This document shows, one piece after another, positions 1 to 12,500 of a stretch of DNA of 64,000 nt. The stretch is from Aurelia coerulea (lineage: Eukaryota; Cnidaria; Scyphozoa; Semaeostomeae; Ulmaridae), in NCBI GenBank assembly GCA_039566865.1, contig CM076960.1, positions 16,784,501 to 16,848,500 on the forward strand, given 5' to 3'. Position numbers and translations under genes: made by a program. The first letter of the stretch is position 1; each line of letters starts with the position of its first letter. The notes beneath the pieces are model-generated. The model made no database searches, was not told the DNA's origin, and saw only the letters and a list, made by a program, of their open reading frames with translations.

Positions 1-335
1 ATAATCAATCTCGGCCCCAGAGTGAGTTCGTTCTTCGTGATCAGCGTATGATGTCAGAGCACCCTGGGAACGAGATGGAATAATAATGGCTAACTGTTGA
101 TTTGATTAACCAGTTAGATGATTTTTCAAATAATCGTTTATTTTGTAAAAGTAGCTTATCAACTGTTGTCTTGTCATGTCATGATGAGGAAAAGTATCTG
201 TTGTCAAATTGAGTGCGTTTCTTTCAAAATTTACTGGTTTTTGGCACTTTAGGAAAGCTTTAGCTAAGAGAAGCCTTCGATTCAAAACTTATATTAAAGA
301 ATATGGAATTTGGAAAGTGATGAAACATTTTTCTA
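1..335. other. unassigned AT-rich DNA
   Basis: No exon, RNA gene or clear repeat end recognised. POLR3D upstream sequence or intergenic DNA. Confidence 0.4.
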
Positions 336-760
336 CCGGTTGAGTCATAAAAAGAACCCCTGTTTAAAAGGTCGTTGCTCCCTGAATATCAAACCAACAT
401 TATTAGAAACTGTTTTGTTTTATTGCCTATATGTTCAATTAGGTTCAGTAATTTACCCTTCCATTCCTTCCTGTAAATATGAGAGATTTTCTGCAGATAG
501 CCCCTTCCAAAAACCTTTTTGAAAAACAATTTGTTCATCCTCTTAATAGGATAGCACGTGTAATGCTGTGTCATTTTGGGCACGTTTTGAAGGTTTCTTG
601 AAGAGGCTTACTCGAGAAATTTCTCGTAATTTCAGAACGGAGTGGCCGTTTTCGCTGAACTCGTCAGACTTAAAAGAAGCATTTCTTGCAGCGGCATTAA
701 AAAGTCTTCAAATGCCACACACAATCTAATCTTCGGCTTCTTTGCAGCAAATCTGCGTGC
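336..760. repeat. mariner-like MITE fragment (GTGAGTCA family)
   Basis: Starts TACCGGTTGAGTCATAAAAA, a diverged form of the CCGGGTGAGCC terminus seen intact at 9731-10219. Internal blocks (CTGCAGATAGCCCCTTCCAA; CGTTTTGAAGGTTTCTTG) recur at 12,945-13,160, 31,553-32,300 and 36,740-36,990. The right terminus is lost. Confidence 0.5.
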
Positions 761-933
761 GATGTTAATTAATAAGTCTGACAGATTATGCGATGGTTAG
801 GTTTTGAAAGAGTAACCGGAAAGCAAACTGAAAACGGAACGATAATGAAACGAAATGTAGTTTATTCAAAATGATTTTCAAGAAAATTTAGGTGGCGATG
901 TTGGACAAAAATCGTTCGTAATCGTAGGTTTTT

Positions 934-2765
934 CAGGGGCGGATCTAGCCTAAAATCTGACCGTGGCTCCTGGGAGCGCGAAGCGCGACCGAAAGAAGGA
1001 AGGATAGCGAGCGCGAAGCGCGAGCTACACGGGGGTCCGGGGGCGGAGCCCCCGGAAAAATTTTTGGGGGCCACGCCCTTTACATCGTCGGAAACGCCCT
1101 ATCTCACAGTCTGTTGTCAAAAAGTGAGAGTGTAACTGTAGTAAGTGAGTGCCATAAAACAGAGAGAAAAAATCAAGAGGGAGAAGGGACGATGTATGAA
1201 TCACCCGGGGGGTGGGGGGTGGGGTACTTAGTACACTTTGCTGATGTGATGTGCACTTCTTTCCGGGTATCGTTTTCGCCTCTTTTTACAAACGCTGGTT
1301 ATCAAAAGAGGGCTATTTTTCTAAAGCCGGTTGTCAAAAGTGTGATTTCATTATTTTTGACAAATTTTTACGTTTTGGAGTATTCTTTTCGCCAATTTTT
1401 CTAATGCCAGCTATCATTTAGAGGGAAAATTCTAAAGTAGGGTGAAAAAATTTTCTTGGAGGAGTGCACACCCCGTACAATTGAAGGTCAAGTACCTTGT
1501 ATGAATCATTGAGACTATTACAGAATCCCAGTCGTTCTCGTATGGGCGTCTGGGTAAACTATTTTATCCCAGATCAAATAGCAATGTTTTATATTTCTCA
1601 AAATTAATTGCAGTTTCGTGCACGGTAGCTTCCTCAAAATATTGAAGGTGATTTTCCTTCCTTGATGGAAGATTTGATCTTATTATCTTTCTCAAATTAA
1701 AGAAAAATCTTCTAATCGAGAGATAATTCAATAATTGCTGTCTTGAAACTTTTTCTTGTTACTAAAGATGTTTGTTTTGGGCATAGAAATTAAATTCTAT
1801 GAGGACGTATAGAATTCTCGAATGTAGAAAACAATACAGAGGTACCTGCTGTCTGCTGACTGATTTTGACAAGCTCGTGCCTGCATTGTTCCGAAATATT
1901 TATCTTTTTAAAACCATAAAGCTCACAGGAAGTCCCAAGTTCTGATCAAAGATCAAACATGTCAAATGAAATGCAGTTCTAACCGCAATTTTTGCCCTTG
2001 ATGATATTTGATAATATACCAACCTACTGCACCCGGGACTGAACTAGGCCATAGACAGCGTACGACACCGTCCAGCTTTGAGCCATTAGAAATGGCATTT
2101 TACTAAACTGGTACATTTTCAGGCAGCTGTTAGCATCATCCATGGTCCGCGGGCATTGTCGATGTAAACGTTCGAGCTCTCCTTGCGACTTCCTTGTGCC
2201 TTTCTTCTAAGATACTCAGCAACTTTTGGCAAGACACCTTCACTGTGAGCCGCCATTATGCAGGACAGGAGAGATCATAATTCTATCAGACTGCGCAGAA
2301 CAAGTGAAGACTGGGAGACGGTTTCACTTGATTGGTAGATGGTTGGCTCATCTTAATTTCTATTGGCCTGCTCTATTTTTCAAAATGAAGAGTGGCTGTC
2401 CGTGGCTCCCGCCATTTTTCACTTGATTTTGCTGCACGATGATTGGTTGAATCCTGAAGACCGTGGCTCAGATCTGCCAAGTGTGGCTCCCGCCAATATT
2501 CAAATCTTTAAAAAGTCATTCAGTGATTGGCTGTAAGGATCTTGCAGCTGCCGTATGATTAGTTACGATTTTAGACTTTGTGACCCTTATTCATTGATTT
2601 GGATGTGAAAAGTGCTTTCTTTTGAGCCCTGTCGAGACAATTCTAACGGCGATTTTGTTTTAGAATGTTTTTTTAGTTATTTGATAGAATGTTGGAGAAT
2701 AATTAAATCCTTGAAAATCTGACCGTGGCTTGAGCAACCCTCGCCACCCCCTGGATCCGCCCCTG
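934..2765. mobile_element. hAT-like element, possibly composite
   Basis: Bounded by CAGGGGCGGATCTAG and its inverted counterpart ending GGATCCGCCCCTG. A GC-rich block at 976-1054 holds GCGCGAAGCGCG and the palindrome CCGGGGGCGGAGCCCCCGG. CTGACCGTGGCT appears in direct orientation near both ends. No 8-bp target duplication is visible at the outer ends, so the termini may come from two elements. No transposase. Confidence 0.5.
1201..1480. repeat. G-run headed degenerate repeat
   Basis: A CCCGGGGGG-type run and GGTACTTAG are followed by degenerate units of GGGTATCGTTTTCGCC type. The same architecture occurs at 61,439-61,690 and, reversed, at 57,410-57,672. Lies inside the element at 934-2765. 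Confidence 0.45.
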
Positions 2766-3239
2766 TTTACTGGTAGATTTTAACTGCTATGGTGAAACTA
2801 GGCTTGCCGGTCGGCGCCTGCGGCGCCGACCTGGCCCGCCGTCGTACCGAGTGATTGCTTGGGAAAGAATTTGTTGCTTCTTGACGTTGTTTTCTGTTAT
2901 CACTTTATGTGACCAAAGTTTCGTCATAGGTTCATTCTACATCTACAAAGCTGCCGTTCATAGTTGCGCAAGGGAGCATTTAACAACATGAGTGTTTACC
3001 GCCAGGGCCGTCGAGAGAAAGGCCGGGCAGCACGCACTTTTATCCTTGGGCCACGCCCCCCTATGCACTGGTAAGACATTGCCTTTAGATTTTTTTAGAA
3101 TCTCAGTGGGCCTGCAGGCCTGAAAACGTTCCTGAAAGAAAACTACAACAAAGAAAAACACATACCTTATTTCTTGCTGGCCCACAGAGGCCCCGGGCCC
3201 CCTAGTAACTACCCTGGCAACCCCCTCTCTGTTCTGAAT

Positions 3240-3480
3240 ATCCCCCTTCTATACTGATGATGCCTCACCACACACCACACACATCATGATATCCCCCCCC
3301 CCAACTGTACTCCAGATGCCTCCCCTCTGTACTGAACACCCCCGTCCCCCTCTGCACTCAAGGTATCCCCCACTGAACTCCGGATGCCTCCCCACTATAC
3401 TGAATTGCCCCACCGTACTCAAACATACCTCCCCACTGTACTGAACATCCCCAACTGTACTGCACACTCCCTGTGGGTGC
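3240..3480. repeat. minisatellite inside Helitron copy 1
   Basis: Degenerate units of roughly 25-60 bp containing CCCCACTGTACTGAA and CCGGATGCCTCCCC. The array is expanded in Helitron copy 2 (49,850-50,520). Confidence 0.7.
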
Positions 3481-4010
3481 AATTCAACAGTAAAAAGTAC
3501 ATCACGCTCGTCCGTACCATTCCATAGGATACCCTTTTCTCTGACATTCTAGTTGATGAAAAAACCACTTATCATGGAAAATTTTGAAGGTAACCCCCCT
3601 TTAAAGGAGTATCACTGAGCCCTAAAGTAATCTGTACAGTCCCAACGCTGTTTCTAAGAGAAAGGTTTGGGATTTTGGCACTTTATTACGATTCACTTAT
3701 ACTGATATCTCTTCTCTTTGTTGGAAAACAGTAGAATTCCATAAACTTGGGGTATGAAACTTGGGCCAGGTGAATTTTGACTTTTATTTTAGGGCCCCGA
3801 GTCCACCAGCCAGCATTTCATTGTTTTTGGGTTGGAATATTTTTTGAAGAAGAATACCCCGTTTTTCCTAAGATTCTACAAAAAACTTTCATAAAAAGGA
3901 ATATAGCTCTATAAATTCTCAATTTACTCTGTATGTTACGATTATTGTGGTAGATTTTTCCCGGTTTATGGGGTCATATTTTAAAATTTTGCCCTGGTTA
4001 CGGGTCCTAA

Positions 4011-5579
4011 CAGTGGCGGACTGGCCCACCGGCTCGTGGCCGGTGGGCCCCCTCAAAATCTTGCAAAAAGGGCCCCTTTTTGCTGGAAAAGGGCCCCTTT
4101 GCGAAATTAGGAAGTTCTTTAGTAGATCTGCATTCTTGAATAATGGACATCTCACTTCACATTTGAATCCTACCATGTCAGTGAACTTGTTCAAAGAAAT
4201 GAATACAGTCGAGAGTGAAGATACGGTAAAGGCCCCGTCCACTTCTGTCAAAAGATGCTTCTAGGGATTCTTTCAAAGAAAATAGTTTGAGTTTTGGCAG
4301 TGTAGGGTAAGACTCTCTCAAAAATGCCAGAAAATGACTGGGAGAATCGTTCTAAGCCAAAATAAGGCTGTCAGTTTCAAAAATTTTCCAGGAAAAACTT
4401 TGTCAAGGCCTCCACTTTGGGGGCACGCAAAAATTGGATTGCTGCAGCAATGTAAAATCTTTTGCGCGAAAATGTTTATAAGAGTGTTGATTGATAGAAA
4501 ACTGCTAAAATAATTTTGAAAATTTCAGCCACAGAACAGATATTTATTCACAAAATTGCCTTGTGGATGCTAATTCATAAAACTGCTATTACTCTTGATA
4601 AAAACTTAATTTAAAGAACGACTGTTGACCAGCATGCATTGCGCGTTGCCGTCGCGAAGTGAACCACAGCTAGATAATTTCGTATATGATAAAATTAAGT
4701 CCGTTTTAAATCCTCCAAACATGGGATTGGAAGAAGTGTTCTAAGCCAAAGTTGAGGGAGTGTCCTAAGAGATTTTCCTGGAGACTTTGCCCCCCAGACA
4801 CCTCATTTTGATACTACATCAGTCAGTGGCGTGGCCAACGGGGGTATGGGGGGCAGTTTCCCCCCTTTCCACTTTTGTCGAAAGATGGTCCTCGAGATTC
4901 CTCTAAAACCGAGGAGAAAATAACTGGGTGTAGGTTGGGTAAGAATTTTCCGAGAAATGTTAAATCTTCCATTTTAGCACTGGCAAGCATGATATTGCGA
5001 GATGCATTCTAAGCCAAAGTAAAGGATCTTTCTTCAAAAATTTTCCTTGTGCTCTGATTCATAGGATAACTGTCACAAAGCGATCAAGGTTTCCTTGTAG
5101 CTAATGGCAAGCATGATATTGGGAAATGCATTCTAAGCCAAAGTAAAGGGCGTGACCCCAAAAATTTTCCTGGGGGCTTCGCCCCAGACCCCCTCCTTTA
5201 GATTCCCCCACTTCATTTACCCTGGCCACGCCGCTGCCATCAGTAAATTTTCCCTGGCCACACTGCTGGGCGAGGTTCGAGAAAGGGTTGCTCAACAGTT
5301 TGTGAAACGACAACATAATAGATCATCTGGCCCACAATACTCTCGAAAGGTCAGAGTTACTTTTATAAAATAGAGACTACGTAAAGATTTTAATCATGCC
5401 ATGATAAGGTATAAGCCTCATTTTCAAAGAAAGTGAGTTTAGCTTTGCTATTGGTAAGAAATCGAGGAATTGCGACGAATTTTGTGCATGACCACACCCT
5501 CATGATGTAGGCCACACCCACTTAGGGCCCCCATAACTCATCCATGGCCGGTGCAAAAATCAGAGCCAGTCCGCCACTG
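4011..5579. mobile_element. TIR transposon inserted in Helitron copy 1
   Basis: Termini CAGTGGCGGACTGGCC and its inverse GCCAGTCCGCCACTG. The host sequence GGTCCTAAC is present on both sides (4003-4011 and 5579-5587) but once at the empty site in Helitron copy 2 (near 49,310). The target duplication is 7-9 bp depending on where the terminus is placed; termini of CAG...CTG type suggest hAT. Non-autonomous. Confidence 0.85.
4827..5237. mobile_element. nested hAT MITE
   Basis: Termini CAGTGGCGTGGCCA and TGGCCACGCCGCTG, flanked by ACATCAGT and CCATCAGT (7 of 8 match). Same family as the large element at 53,535-56,592, including the internal repeat AAGCATGATATTGGGA. It is inserted in the 4011-5579 element, so three insertion levels stack here. 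Confidence 0.82.
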
Positions 5580-7251
5580 GTCCTAACTCTGAATTCTCAA
5601 AGACACATATATACCAGACCCCCTATAGGAGTTACCCCCTCGCCCTTTGCTTTCTAGCCCTCTCATCCCAAACAGAGGCGGCTCTGAAATCACTTTCTGA
5701 TTGTTCTTTCCAGCAATTGTTCTGGTTTGAAAAGTATTGACGTCAGATATGTGTCTGGAATGGAAGGGCAATTAGCGGTGTTGCCTTCCAATGAAGAAAG
5801 TACAAATAGAATTGTAATGTAATGTTTAATGTGTTGTTGTTCAATTTCAATGACCTCTGAAAACAGAATAGCTTGTAAACATTAGGCCTCTCAATTCAGA
5901 TCACCCATCATGTTCAGCCAAAGATAGTTTGGAAGAGTGATAACACCCCTCAACTCGTTTCACATGTTTAATCAGGCAAAGGGCGACGTGCAAATCGCTG
6001 CTTTCTTTGTAAAACTGCCTTGTAAAATAGCAGATAAGTCCTAGTCATTGCTCATAAAAGCATAAAAAGACAGCAGGTAAAAATAAAACTTACGGAGACT
6101 CGTAAAATAAGACTGCGGGAAATCACAAGAGTCGACAGGAGTCTGAAAAACTCCCATAGCTAAACTTTATTTCTATTTGGCCCAAGACCTGGCCCCTGTC
6201 TTCTTTGAAGGATTTTCTTCAGCTTCAATTTCTGCACATGTGGTTTCTGTCAAAAACAGAATGCACGCATTCGTTGCCGATCCCTTACTTCCAGTTATCG
6301 TCCAATATTTCACACCATTTTACTTTTCCTTCCCTCTTCTCATTTCATGAAGGCCTATTCTTTAATAAGAGACTTGGTCAATCTAGGTTTAGTGGCCATT
6401 TGCTGCCAAAAGCTGGTCGAGAGTATCGTAAATGTTAATCCTCTCAAGGAACAATTCAAGTACTATTTTAATCTAAAAACTATCAACAGTTTGAAAGCAA
6501 TTTCCCATGCTGCACAACAATGTCAAAACCTTTTTGCGCGACAACTCAGATGGTAATTGGAAACATAAAAGGGGATGTTTCTCTTGAGAGAAGGGGGAGT
6601 CCCCGAGAAAGGGCTAAAAAGGCATCTAAAAATTAGAAAATGTTGCAATTGTGGCACGCTGGAGCGCCAACCCCTCTCCTAATAACTCATATTTTGAGGT
6701 AGAAACCCCTTAAATATAGCAAGGCTGTCAAAAGACAACATTTAGCAAATAAACTGGGGAAAATGGCCTTTGAAGGGTGGGAAATGTGCAATTTCCACTC
6801 GACCCCCCTCCAGCACCTAGCAAATCCCCGGACCTGAATCCCTCTCCAAATGGGTCCCAATGCATATCGAGCGAATAGAGATCCCACTGGGATTTTTAAA
6901 AAATCAGAAAACCCCTCAATGGGGTTTTGAAGGACACCCATTTTTTGACGTCAGGAGCAGCGCGAGAACAATCGAATGACAAAGGACTTCCAGCTCAACA
7001 CAAAGGGAAACAAAGGGCTTGGCAAGCCGAAAGTGGGGTGAGGAATTTGGCGAATAACCCCTGGACCAGAGTGTTGACTGGAAAAGGAGGACGTTTTGAG
7101 GAGGAACGGAATGTTGGGCGACGTTTTCACCTGCGGTTTGACTTCGCCCATGTTGCGGTTCTCCCAATCGAACTGTCTAGACAATGAGAACGTTCGCGAG
7201 AGGGACAAAGGGAATGACGCCACATCCGACTGCAACGAATATGTATATAGA

Positions 7252-7988
7252 TATACATGTATCTCCCCCATATCGCCGCTGCGAAGTCGCAGCAACACAG
7301 TCTCAATTCCAAAAGGAGGCAAACAATTCAATTCAACAGGGACATAAATTTGTAGTTGTATAGCTGCAGTTGGCCTAAGAAAAGGGTAAAGTAAGAGAAG
7401 GCGGCGAAAATAAAAATGGAAAGATAACATGAAGACGCGAGAGAGAAGAGAAGGCAGGCTCATTCTAAAGTGAAGTCTACATAGCCAGGTTTGTATCATT
7501 GACAAAAGATTTTTGTCCCCGTTGACAGATAGATTTTGTCCGTTAAAAGATATGAAGAAGCAATGCCATAAAGAAGCATGCACCTTTATTTAGAAAGAAA
7601 ATGAGATGTGTTATTATGTATATGGTTGCCGGATTGGGCAACATTGCCTGATTGAGAAATTGTGCCAACCTGTCACTGTCAGCTGCAGTGCATGCCCAGA
7701 TAAAGAATCCAAAATTGACAAATCGATGCATAAAAATAGCATTATATAGTGATACCCAGATTGGAAAACATGCATGATTTGGCCTACGCGTAGTAGCGAG
7801 TGAAATAAATTTGAAGGTGTGAGCTGCAAGTGGACTTTAAAAAGCTGCGAGAGAAGCAAAATTAACAATAGATCTTTTGTTCTCGCATGCGAGAACCAAT
7901 TATTATAGCTGCGAGCAGCAAGTTTGAAAGAGCTTCATAGCTGCGAGTGAATGCAAGTTTTCCAACCTGGTAGTGATACAACGGTTTA
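7252..7988. other. no gene seen; repeat debris
   Basis: Contains a stray piece of the Harbinger-like terminus (TCATTGACAAAAGATTTTTG near 7,497) and repeated AGCTGCGAG motifs at 7,820-7,960. No supported exon. Confidence 0.4.
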
Positions 7989-9082
7989 GGGGTCATTGAC
8001 AAAAGATTTTCGTCCCCGTTAGCGGATTTTGTCCGTTAAGGGGGGAGAGGGTCTCAGGCGAGTATCACAAATATGTTTGGTTAGTGTAAAACCGGACCTG
8101 AAAATCCAAGTCGGTCGGTCGGTCGACAATTAAAATCTTCGGGTTTTTCGAAAATTTAGGCCTATACAAAATATATATGAACACTCCTTTACTTTGACCT
8201 CTATATGTGCAGTTTTTGTTATATTTGCTTGTCTTGAGTTTCTCCAGCTTTGAAAGCAACTGTAATCCAGGTAACTACATTGTCAATGCCAAAACACTAA
8301 AATGCTTCTCGCAGTTCTCAAAACAGTCTGCTTCATTTTCAAAACAAGTGAGGAATGCCTCATTTTGACACACTGTTCCAGCACCAAATGGAGGCTGACT
8401 GCCGCCGCATGGAAATTGGAAACGGAAACTTGATCAGATTAAAACACGAGAAAATACGATGTGAAGCCAATGTTTACAAGTGGAAATTACGTTAGTTTAC
8501 TTCCATAAAGCTTCAAAAAGGTGACAGAGGGACTCATGGGCCTATTGCTCATTGTATGTATGGTTGACAACTGTTTTCCTGCTCTTTCAACTTCAGAAGC
8601 ATTGAGAAACGAGTCGGTGCTCTGTGAAAATATTTTACGTCCGACTCTAAATCTCGGGTTTTTCTATTTTTGAGTACGGTCGGTCGGTTTACACTAACGA
8701 AACATATTTGTGATACCCGCCTCACCTGAATCCGATAAAATTTTTGTTTTGGGGACGAAGATCCTGATAGGAAAAGTGGCTAATTAAATAAGAGTTTCAA
8801 AGATCGTAAATAAGCTTTTTTCATCGCATTTATACTTACAACTTTGACAATTGTCATTACTTGATTCTCGCCTTTCTCAAAAAAACCGGAAGGTAGTTGG
8901 CAACAAGAAATAATAAATTGAAATAACGTAGGTATTTGCAGGCCTCCGAGGGCCTAGGTAACTTTGACCTGAGCCTGGGGCAAAAAAGTTTGTCTGTTAA
9001 GCAGGGGGGGGGGGGAGAGGGGTTCAGATATTAACGGACAAAGACCATTAACGGGGATGAAAATCTTTTGTCAATGACCCCT
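7989..9082. mobile_element. PIF/Harbinger-like MITE
   Basis: Termini GGGGTCATTGACAAAAGATT and the inverted equivalent ending CAATGACCCC, flanked by TTA on both sides (7986-7988, 9083-9085). A 3-bp TWA duplication with G-rich termini is typical of PIF/Harbinger. An inner inverted repeat (ATCACAAATATGTTTGGTTA and its complement near 8,695) gives long arms. No transposase; a G-run lies at 9,005-9,015. Confidence 0.78.
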
Positions 9083-9449
9083 TATTGAACTGAATTCAAT
9101 GCATCACATTGGATATTATCACTTCTCTCCTGGTGTGATGCACATAGTCTTAAACACAACGTGTAAATCTCTGTCTGGCAAATAGAAATCAAACATTCCA
9201 TACAGGCCCACAGATTTTGAAAACTTGGGGGGGAGGCAATCTTGATGAGATGAAGTGGAAGTACAACAGTATTGTGTAGGAGTGTAATAACAACAACAAA
9301 CAGTTGTTTCTCCATTCAGATATAGATCATGCTTTCTGTATGTAGTTACAATGCAAATCTATATTGCTTGGGCCTAAATATATATTTGATTCTGGTTCTT
9401 GATGTTAATAATTTACTTTGTAGGTTCTGAAGTGGTACTGGGAAGCAAT

Positions 9450-9507
9450 ATGGCTAATGATAAAAAGATTTCCGACTTGAGGCTTGGCGCTTCACTTAAC
9501 CGTTTGG
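9450..9507 (+). CDS. POLR3D: POLR3D candidate exon 1 (start codon)
   Basis: Begins MANDKKISDLRLGASLNRLG. The ATG context is good (A at -3, G at +4). The exon ends in phase 1 at a GTGAAT donor, and exon 2 needs exactly one incoming base, which restores a Gly codon. With it the protein comes to 396 residues, close to human. A plausible acceptor (TTTGTAG) lies 28 bases upstream of the ATG, so an untranslated exon could precede it. The weak donor and lack of clear homology in this part of the family keep this tentative; the true first exon could lie elsewhere. Confidence 0.42.
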
Positions 9508-12500
9508 GTGAATAAGCTTCATTGAAAATCAAATACCTTTTATTTATAATGTTGTCACTATTTGCATTTTCCATGCGAGATATAAAGTGGGCTTTGCTCT
9601 ATTTGATTGCCAATTTTAGATCATTGATCATGTTTTCATTCTTGTTTGAATCCTGTAATTATTAACTATGACCATTGCCAGACAACATGAGCAGATTTCT
9701 TTTGAAATGAAATTTTGAAATTGATATCTACCGGGTGAGCCAGAAAAAAGTTCCCACTTATGATAATTCATAGCATCAAGATTACTGGATGTATTGGGAT
9801 GAATCAATATTTGCTTGACAGCCAAAAGATCGAAGTATTTTCGCGATTTTCTCCCCTTGTTGCAAGCATTGCAAAAATTGGTAAATTCAGATTTAGAAAA
9901 ACCCTTTGGTTGCAGAATGATTGAAAAAGGCCTAAAAAACATGATCAAATCATAAAGGACTCCTCGCTCAGAACAACAGAGAAAAAGCAATTTCTCATGG
10001 TTGAGAGATATCGTCAGCACATTTATGCCATGGGATTGAAGATCTGTAGTATCTGTTTGAGAATATATGTCTTATTACTCTTGAGAGAGGTGAAACGCCC
10101 GTGTGTATTGTCCTGTGTGTGGAGAGTCATAACAATTTGATCAAGTGTTTTAGGCCATTTTTCAGTCATTTCGAAAACATGAAATTTCGAAAGTGGGAAC
10201 TTTTTTCTGGCTCACCCGGTATATAACTTTCAGGGTCGGCTGCATTTTAGCAGACCAACCGTTATATCTTTCAGAAGAACATATTTTTCCAACAACCCTA
10301 ACCCTCCTCCTACCTTCCCTTTACCTGTGTGCAGCTTCAACAATCCTAGAGGAGGATTTTTAAGGCTGCGCGCTAATCCTAACTAACCCTGACTTACCCT
10401 AAATGACCCTTAAAACCCCTTTTCCAACTCGTTATGTATGAAGTAAAACGAGTACATATAGGAGTGGAGCTGTGTAACGCCTGCACTCACTAACTCACAA
10501 ACCAAAAACGCATTCCACGAACCAGCTAAGAATGCCAAGAATTCAATCAGTTGCCAACTGCTGTATTGTTGCTGCGCCTCCGCACCATCGGATCACTGCA
10601 TTTTCTGAGACTTTTTTGGCAGAGCACCAGGAAAACAAACCATTTGCACTAATATTTTCGATGTCATGTGATCAGTGAAAATTCTAGAAGAAAAGCTGAT
10701 GACGCAACTTACTAGAAACTCTGTTTTTACTCCTGGCATAATTTTAATCATTGACATCATTTGTTTCATTCTTGATATGTTTTGATGTGAAGGAAATGTT
10801 TAATCTGTTTTTAATTCAATTTTGAATTCATTTTCAATAATATCACATTTTTCTTCAGGAATAAGTCCAAGAGGGAGAACAAGTGGAGGATCAGGGTATG
10901 TTTCAACCAAAATCTTTACATTCTTAGAGAATTTAGCAACAAAAAGAGAAATTTGAATTTTCTTTCTTAATCCACCATTAATATCACAAACCCCTTTGAT
11001 GTTTTTTCTTGTTTTTGTCTTTAGACTTACAAGGCTTACATCACTAAAACCAGCAAGAGATCTGACACTTGGCAGTTCTGCACCAAAGGTATTTCCACAC
11101 ACTCCCTGGCCTATGGCTAGACCCATAATCCAAAAAGGAAGGGTCTGCGAAACAAAGGACCAAAGCTTGCTTGGTTTCTAGATTTCTGGAAACTGGATTT
11201 ATGTTGCTTTTTTAATGTATCACATCACACATTATTTGAATAGATGGTTAATATAAATTATGATTATGTGAAGGTGTTGTGGCGCAGTGGTGTAATCCTC
11301 TGACTTTGCAGCCAAAACAATTAGGCCGATAGGGCTTGATTCCCAGTAGCGCCCCACCATTTGTGTGTCATGACAAGGGGTCATAGGCTACATTAGCACT
11401 TAGCTACTTCCGTGGTCCAAGCGCTTGGCGCTAAAAACCGCATCTTCACCTTCACCTTCAATTGGGTGACTTTAGCAATCTCCTACTCATTATTTCCTGT
11501 AGACTCTGTCTTCTTTTGAATAATGGGTCTACTTGTAGGCTAAATACTCCTGCCTTTACCATTGTTTATGGGTTTGGACACTGAGTCAAAATGACTTGCT
11601 ATCTTCGGTACAGGCCTAAAGTATATTAACATTGTTTTCTTTCCTTAAATTTCTTAGGAAATTTTGAAGAATTCTTATTACAGAGTAAAAAATTCTTGCA
11701 ATCATGCAGAGTAAAATTTCATTGAAAATTAAGTTGTCAGGAAAAATGAGTAGTGTCCACATTAAAAAGGTATCTGCCTTGTAGAGGTGTCTGTTAATGC
11801 AAAGTTAACTGTATTATGTTTATTTCTGTCTTGCTTGTTGTGATGTAGAAATTGTTAAATGCTTGAATTTGTCAATGTTTTCTGTTTTCAGAGGACTTTT
11901 GTTCCAAACATTCCTGCCAGAAGAACTATCAAAGAAGAGTAAGTGTATTTCATAAGTATATTTTAAGTATATAGTAAGATCTTAAATATTATGAGTATAT
12001 ATTTTGTAAGTATATTCTTTTTATCATTTCATAAATTCATTGCTTCATAAACAAAATGTACACTAGTTTTTCAAAGACAAACATTTTTCTTCCATGCATC
12101 CAAAGACATAAAATTGTACTCAGAAGGATTTTTATCATTTTAACTTGCTTAGGTATGAGCTCTCAAAATTAAACCTTCAAATATCAATAAAATTTCTCCG
12201 CAAAAATCAATGTACTTTGATATGAGCTTCAGAAGAGATCATGTTTGTGGAACTGCAGTGCAAGAAACCACTCAATTGCATTTCATTAAGGTTACTATAC
12301 CCCTTCAGGATGCTAACATTTTTTATCCGATCTATTTTTGGATTTTTAGATCATTGGATAGCACACACATCTACCTGCAATTTCTGATAATTTCAATGGA
12401 ATTTTCCTTTATTCTTCAGTGAATTATAAGCAATTTAAAGTAAGGTTTTTCCAGGTAGGAACATGCTGTTTACATTAGGAGGAAAGTTTGATAACTAAAG

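Larger units (their letters stand above)
2798..7251 (-). mobile_element. Helitron copy 1 (non-autonomous)
   Basis: Read on the minus strand it begins TCTATATACATATTCG and ends with a hairpin (GGTCGGCGCC, 3-nt loop, GGCGCCGACC at 2809-2831), 7 nt, then CTAG at 2798-2801. It sits between A and T. TC start, subterminal hairpin, CTRR end and A|T target without duplication are the hallmarks of Helitrons. No Rep/helicase is encoded, so it is non-autonomous. About 1.57 kb of its length is a later insertion at 4011-5579. Confidence 0.88.

Noticed and set aside
3919..4264. Open frames of 105-110 codons on both strands
   Set aside because: They cross the boundary of the 4011-5579 insertion; repeat-derived.
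6951..7583. Open frame of 210 codons on the minus strand
   Set aside because: It spans the Helitron 5' boundary at 7251, has no recognisable domain, and its counterpart in Helitron copy 2 is limited to the repeat part. Chance open frame.
10290..10430. Telomeric CCCTAA array
   Set aside because: Words are irregular and interrupted; only the 42578-42601 block is a true TTAGGG repeat.
11275..11360. tRNA gene
   Set aside because: A and B boxes are present, but the acceptor and anticodon arms do not pair and an unrelated body with CACCTT repeats follows. Called a SINE instead.
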